Shown here piece by piece: positions 60,979 through 64,000 of a stretch of DNA of 64,000 bases. The stretch's first letter is position 1. Every line of letters begins with the position of its first letter. The translations under genes were made by a program, and so were the position numbers. This DNA comes from Flavobacterium reichenbachii (GTDB lineage: Bacteria; Bacteroidota; Bacteroidia; Flavobacteriales; Flavobacteriaceae): contig NZ_MUHF01000009.1 of the NCBI RefSeq assembly GCF_002217435.1, positions 119,580 to 183,579 of the forward strand. The letters run 5' to 3'. The notes below the pieces were generated by a model that was not told the DNA's origin, made no database searches, and saw only the letters and a program-made list of their open reading frames with translations.

Positions 60979-61902
60979 TTAATTGACTTTTACTATTTCG
61001 CCATAAATTTTAAATTTTAGGTTTGTGATATAATTTATTTGGTCTAAAATACTCTCTAGTGATGCGTCTTTCTTTATAAATACGGTCAATGGTGCTGCTA
61101 ATACTTTTTCGTCAGTATATTGAAATTCAACTCCATATTTATATTGTAAAATAGTGATAACCTGTTTTAGCGTCGTTTCATTCAGCGTTATATCGGTAGT
61201 ATACCAATTCACCAAATGCGATTTTTCGGCCAATTGTTTGGTTAGTTTATTTCCTTCAAACAAAGCTCCTTCTGTAGGAACCAGATCTACACTCTGCCCT
61301 TTTGAAGAAACATTTACCTTTCCTGTTACGACTATCACTTCACATTTTGATTTTGATAACTGAATGTGAAATGAAGTTCCTACCACTCTGGTTTTAATCG
61401 CGCCGGACTGAATGATAAAAGGGTGTTTTTTGTCTTTGGCTACTTCAAAAAAAGCATTCCCCTTTAAGAGAGAAACATTTCTATGCTCGCCGCCAAATTT
61501 TTCAGGATACTGAAATAATGAGTTTGCTGCCAGATAAATTTTCGAGCCGTCGCTTAATTGGATAGATTTGGGAATCGATGACGTCTTAAATGTTAATTGT
61601 TTTTCTGCTGAAACACCTGTTTTGTAGAAAAACCCTAAACCAACAAGAAAAAGAATACTGGCAGCTGCCATATATTTTATAAACGGATTGAAAGTTTTCT
61701 TCTTCTCAATTCGAAGCTGAATATTTTCATATATATTTTTTGAAGCTTCAAAAGAACTGCCCATAGAATCATCATCCCAATTTGAGTTTTGATATTCATT
61801 TGATGCAAAATCATTTAATAGATTTTCTTCTGCTTCTGAAGTTTTTTTCTGTGAACTTTTATCGATCAGATATTCTAAACTATGCTTAATTCTTTTTACC
61901 AT
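60979..61902 (-). CDS. FecR-family anti-sigma factor
   Basis: A 307-residue inner-membrane protein: a cytosolic N-terminus of about 75 residues, one membrane helix (IKYMAAASILFLVGLGFFYK), then the periplasmic FecR domain (IQLSDGSKIYLAANSLFQYP, then LLKGNAFFEVAKDKKHPFII, IKTRVVGTSFHI) and a C-terminal STN-like part (LNETTLKQVITILQYKYGVE). It holds the sigma factor until the SusC STN domain signals. It is placed between the sigma and susC genes, as is usual. Confidence 0.94.
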   Translation of the reverse strand: MVKRIKHSLEYLIDKSSQKKTSEAEENLLNDFASNEYQNSNWDDDSMGSSFEASKNIYENIQLRIEKKKTFNPFIKYMAAASILFLVGLGFFYKTGVSAEKQLTFKTSSIPKSIQLSDGSKIYLAANSLFQYPEKFGGEHRNVSLLKGNAFFEVAKDKKHPFIIQSGAIKTRVVGTSFHIQLSKSKCEVIVVTGKVNVSSKGQSVDLVPTEGALFEGNKLTKQLAEKSHLVNWYTTDITLNETTLKQVITILQYKYGVEFQYTDEKVLAAPLTVFIKKDASLESILDQINYITNLKFKIYGEIVKVN

Positions 61903-61985
61903 AATACTTATTGTTACCTATAAGTACCAGAAAAGTAAAATCGTACTATCCAGAAATATTATGAAACCATTAACAGAAAGTTATC

Positions 61986-62507
61986 TTAAAAATTATGGTA
62001 AAAAATCACGTACGGAAGCAGCCAGGTCAGGTCTTTTAAGCCTTCACGAAGTTGTTTTAATGCTGCAGAAATTTGATTTTTTACGGTTTGTTTAGAAATT
62101 CCCAGTTCCTCTGCAATTTGATCAATAGACATATCCTGAAATTTATACATTAATAAAACTTCTTTTCGTTTCTCCGGAAGCTTATCTAATAAAGTATATA
62201 ATATATCCATTAATTCGGGATCAATAGACGAAAAGTGATCTATAATATAATCTTCAAATTTATCTTCTAAAATCGTCTTGTCAAACCGATTATTCTGGTA
62301 ATGCTTAAAAACCTGATTTTTTACCGCACGAAACAAATACGGCTCAATTGCATTTATATTCAGTTCTTCTTTGCGTTCCCATAAATCGACAAAAACATCC
62401 TGAACAATATTCTGTGCCAAGTCTTTATCCTGAGTCATCGTATACGAAAATGCATTTAGCTTTTTCCAGTAATTAGTATACGTTTGATTAAAAATTTCAG
62501 GATTCAT
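61986..62507 (-). CDS. ECF sigma factor (FecI-like, Bacteroidetes)
   Basis: I start at the ATG at 62507 (an adjacent ATG at 62510 is equally good; the longer frame to 62576 begins with TTG). About 173 residues: sigma region 2 with FSYTMTQDKDLAQNIVQDVF and VDLWERKEELNI, region 4 with YTLLDKLPEKRKEVLLMYKF and the helix-turn-helix MSIDQIAEELGISKQTVKNQ. It should direct transcription of the susCD genes and perhaps of the divergent phosphodiesterase gene when released by FecR. The spacing to FecR is 83 bp. Confidence 0.94.
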   Translation of the reverse strand: MNPEIFNQTYTNYWKKLNAFSYTMTQDKDLAQNIVQDVFVDLWERKEELNINAIEPYLFRAVKNQVFKHYQNNRFDKTILEDKFEDYIIDHFSSIDPELMDILYTLLDKLPEKRKEVLLMYKFQDMSIDQIAEELGISKQTVKNQISAALKQLREGLKDLTWLLPYVIFYHNF

Positions 62508-62778
62508 CATAAGTAAATAGACTCGTATTATTAGATGTAAATTAATAAAACGAAATACTATTATTTTTTTCCTCAAGGTTAACTTTTAATTAAATAAAGA
62601 ATTCATTTGTTTTAATAATACTATTATTTTACAGCAAAAATGACAATTGCATTCCGTTTTGTTTTTATTTTAGTAACATAGAAATCAAAAACTGAATCTA
62701 AATTAGTATTCACATAAAAGGCAGAATTCTCAGCTCTCCCATCCCCCATTTATTTACACCATTTTTCAAACTCAAATT

Positions 62779-63846
62779 ATGAAACAAATTCTGTTTACAT
62801 TATTTCTTGCCGGCACTATACACTGCAGTGCTCAGGTACAAAACGACAATATAAAAATCAATCAGATACAAGTAATTGGTTCGCACAATAGTTACAGACA
62901 GGCGATAGAAACCGATTTGTATAATATGATTCAGGCAAAAGATACTTCGCGTTCTCTAAAAGGTTTGCAATACACGCACATTGGGATTACAGAGCAATTA
63001 AACAAAGGATTGCGAAACTTAGAAATTGATGTTTTTGCCGATTCAAAAGGCGGTAAATATGCACATCCAAAAGGCTTAGATATTGCAAAATCGCAACAGG
63101 CATATGATCCAGATGGTTTAATGAAAAAATCTGGTTTTAAGGTTTTTCATATGCCGGATATCGATTTTAGAACGTCTTGCTATACTTTTGAAATCTGTCT
63201 ACAGGAACTTAAAAAGTGGTCTGATGCCAATCCCGGCCACGTTCCGGTTTTTATTACACTCGAACCAAAAGACGGGGATGCTAATTTCTTCGGAACCAAA
63301 CCGGAAGATTTTACACCCGAAGTTTTTGATGCTTTAGATAAAGTTATTTTTAAAGAATTAGGAAACAGTAAATTAATCACGCCGGATATGGTGAGAGGAA
63401 AATATAAAACACTGGAAGAAGCTGTACTAAACAACAATTGGCCGACAATGAAAAAAGCAAAAGGAAGATTCTTTTTTCTATTAGATAATAATGGTGCCAA
63501 AAGAGATTTGTATGCCCTGAACCATCCTTCTCTAAAAGGCCGTGCCGTTTTTATCAATGCCGAACCCGGAAAACCAGAAGCCGCAGCACTGTTTAGAAAT
63601 AATTCTGAAGATCCTGAAATTGCAGCTTTAGTACAAAAAGGATACATCATAAGAACGAGAGCCGATTCTGATACCAAAGAAGCACGCGCCAATGATTATT
63701 CGCATTTTGAAGCTGCAAAAAAATCTGGTGCACAAATTATTACGACAGATTATTACCTGCCGAGCACTATTTTTAATTCGCCTTATCAGATTAAATTTGA
63801 TGATAATACTTATGTAAGACCTAATCCAGTAACTGGAGGGAAATAA
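62779..63846 (+). CDS. Secreted Ca2+-dependent PI-PLC-type phosphodiesterase
   Basis: A 355-residue exported protein (signal peptide ending HCSAQ). It has the PI-PLC-like catalytic barrel: first catalytic His in QVIGSHNSYRQAIE, metal and substrate acids in LRNLEIDVFADSKGGKYAHP, second His in FKVFHMPDIDFRTSCYTFE, then VPVFITLEPKD and RGKYKTLEEAVLNNNWPTM. This matches the Ca2+-dependent phosphatidylinositol phospholipase C1-like group. It may cleave inositol phospholipids or glycosylated inositol phosphates outside the cell. It diverges from the sigma factor gene over about 270 bp, so it may belong to the same regulon and feed the SusCD pair. Confidence 0.85.
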   Translation: MKQILFTLFLAGTIHCSAQVQNDNIKINQIQVIGSHNSYRQAIETDLYNMIQAKDTSRSLKGLQYTHIGITEQLNKGLRNLEIDVFADSKGGKYAHPKGLDIAKSQQAYDPDGLMKKSGFKVFHMPDIDFRTSCYTFEICLQELKKWSDANPGHVPVFITLEPKDGDANFFGTKPEDFTPEVFDALDKVIFKELGNSKLITPDMVRGKYKTLEEAVLNNNWPTMKKAKGRFFFLLDNNGAKRDLYALNHPSLKGRAVFINAEPGKPEAAALFRNNSEDPEIAALVQKGYIIRTRADSDTKEARANDYSHFEAAKKSGAQIITTDYYLPSTIFNSPYQIKFDDNTYVRPNPVTGGK

Positions 63847-63954
63847 GTTTTTTTTGTTTCAAGTTTTAAGTTTCAGGTTTCAGGTTTAATATTGAAATTT
63901 AACCGCAAGGCACGCTAAAATTTTTATTTCAGCTTTATTTGCATAAACACAAAA

Positions 63955-63986
63955 TTCGCAAAGCTTCATCTATATAGCTTTGCGAA
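63955..63986. terminator. Hairpin, possible terminator
   Basis: The stem TTCGCAAAGCT / AGCTTTGCGAA (11 bp) with a 10-nt loop lies 108 bp after the phosphodiesterase stop. The sequence between holds degenerate repeats (AAGTTTCAGGTTTCAGG). Confidence 0.6.
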
Positions 63987-64000
63987 CTTTATATTTTTAT

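Noticed and set aside
1..64000. tRNA, rRNA, riboswitch or integrase/att boundaries
   Set aside because: I saw no cloverleaf, ribosomal or known riboswitch sequence and no integrase or transposase gene; a covariance-model scan would be needed to exclude small RNAs.

Overview
The window is AT-rich DNA from a Bacteroidota bacterium, most likely Flavobacterium or a close relative. The support is a SusC/SusD pair driven by an ECF sigma/FecR system, many lipoproteins, promoters of the TAnnTTTG type, a Bacteroidetes-type VgrG, and abundant short palindromic intergenic repeats. I recognised no rRNA, tRNA or CRISPR array by eye.

Region 1 (1-26.9 kb) is a carbohydrate-use region with a pectin/rhamnogalacturonan flavour. 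It holds two GH43-like beta-propeller proteins (the first cut by the window edge), a GH78 alpha-L-rhamnosidase, an AraC regulator divergent from an Fsr-type exporter, and an SSS symporter coupled to a Gfo/Idh/MocA oxidoreductase. A beta-helix protein with a fused L-rhamnose-mutarotase-like tail and a GH28 polygalacturonase follow. Next comes a sugar-oxidation set (lactonase, SDR, zinc alcohol dehydrogenase) diverging from a translationally coupled operon. That operon has two cytosolic solute-binding-protein-like proteins, each beside a CaiB/BaiF CoA-transferase, then a Gfo/Idh/MocA oxidoreductase, a MaoC-type hydratase and a FucP-type permease. The divergent promoter carries two mirror-image copies of one operator, so both halves look co-regulated. 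This CoA-transferase/binding-protein module is the best candidate for an undescribed pathway.

Region 2 (27-34.8 kb, minus strand) is a type VI secretion cargo island. It runs vgrG, a 548-residue putative effector, then a tandem array of paralogous lipoproteins (probable immunity proteins). A displaced, decayed copy of the effector C-terminus lies inside the array, with decayed lipoprotein copies at its end. No other T6SS genes are in the window.

Region 3 (35-47.7 kb) is mostly housekeeping/accessory: a secreted Gly/Asn-rich protein, a complete RND efflux operon, a LytS/LytTR-type two-component pair, a PQQ-type sugar dehydrogenase lipoprotein, a PQQ-repeat beta-propeller and two thioredoxin-fold proteins.

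Region 4 (47.9-53.9 kb, minus strand) is a polyimmunity-like locus: several SUKH (SMI1/KNR4), one YwqG (DUF1963), one DKNYY and other small acidic proteins in a tight run without any visible toxin, plus a decayed small lipoprotein gene. Region 5 (54-55.6 kb) has small unknown genes and a SpoIIAA-like protein. Region 6 (55.8-63.8 kb) is an ECF sigma - FecR - SusC (with STN domain) - SusD transduction/uptake locus facing a secreted PI-PLC-type phosphodiesterase.
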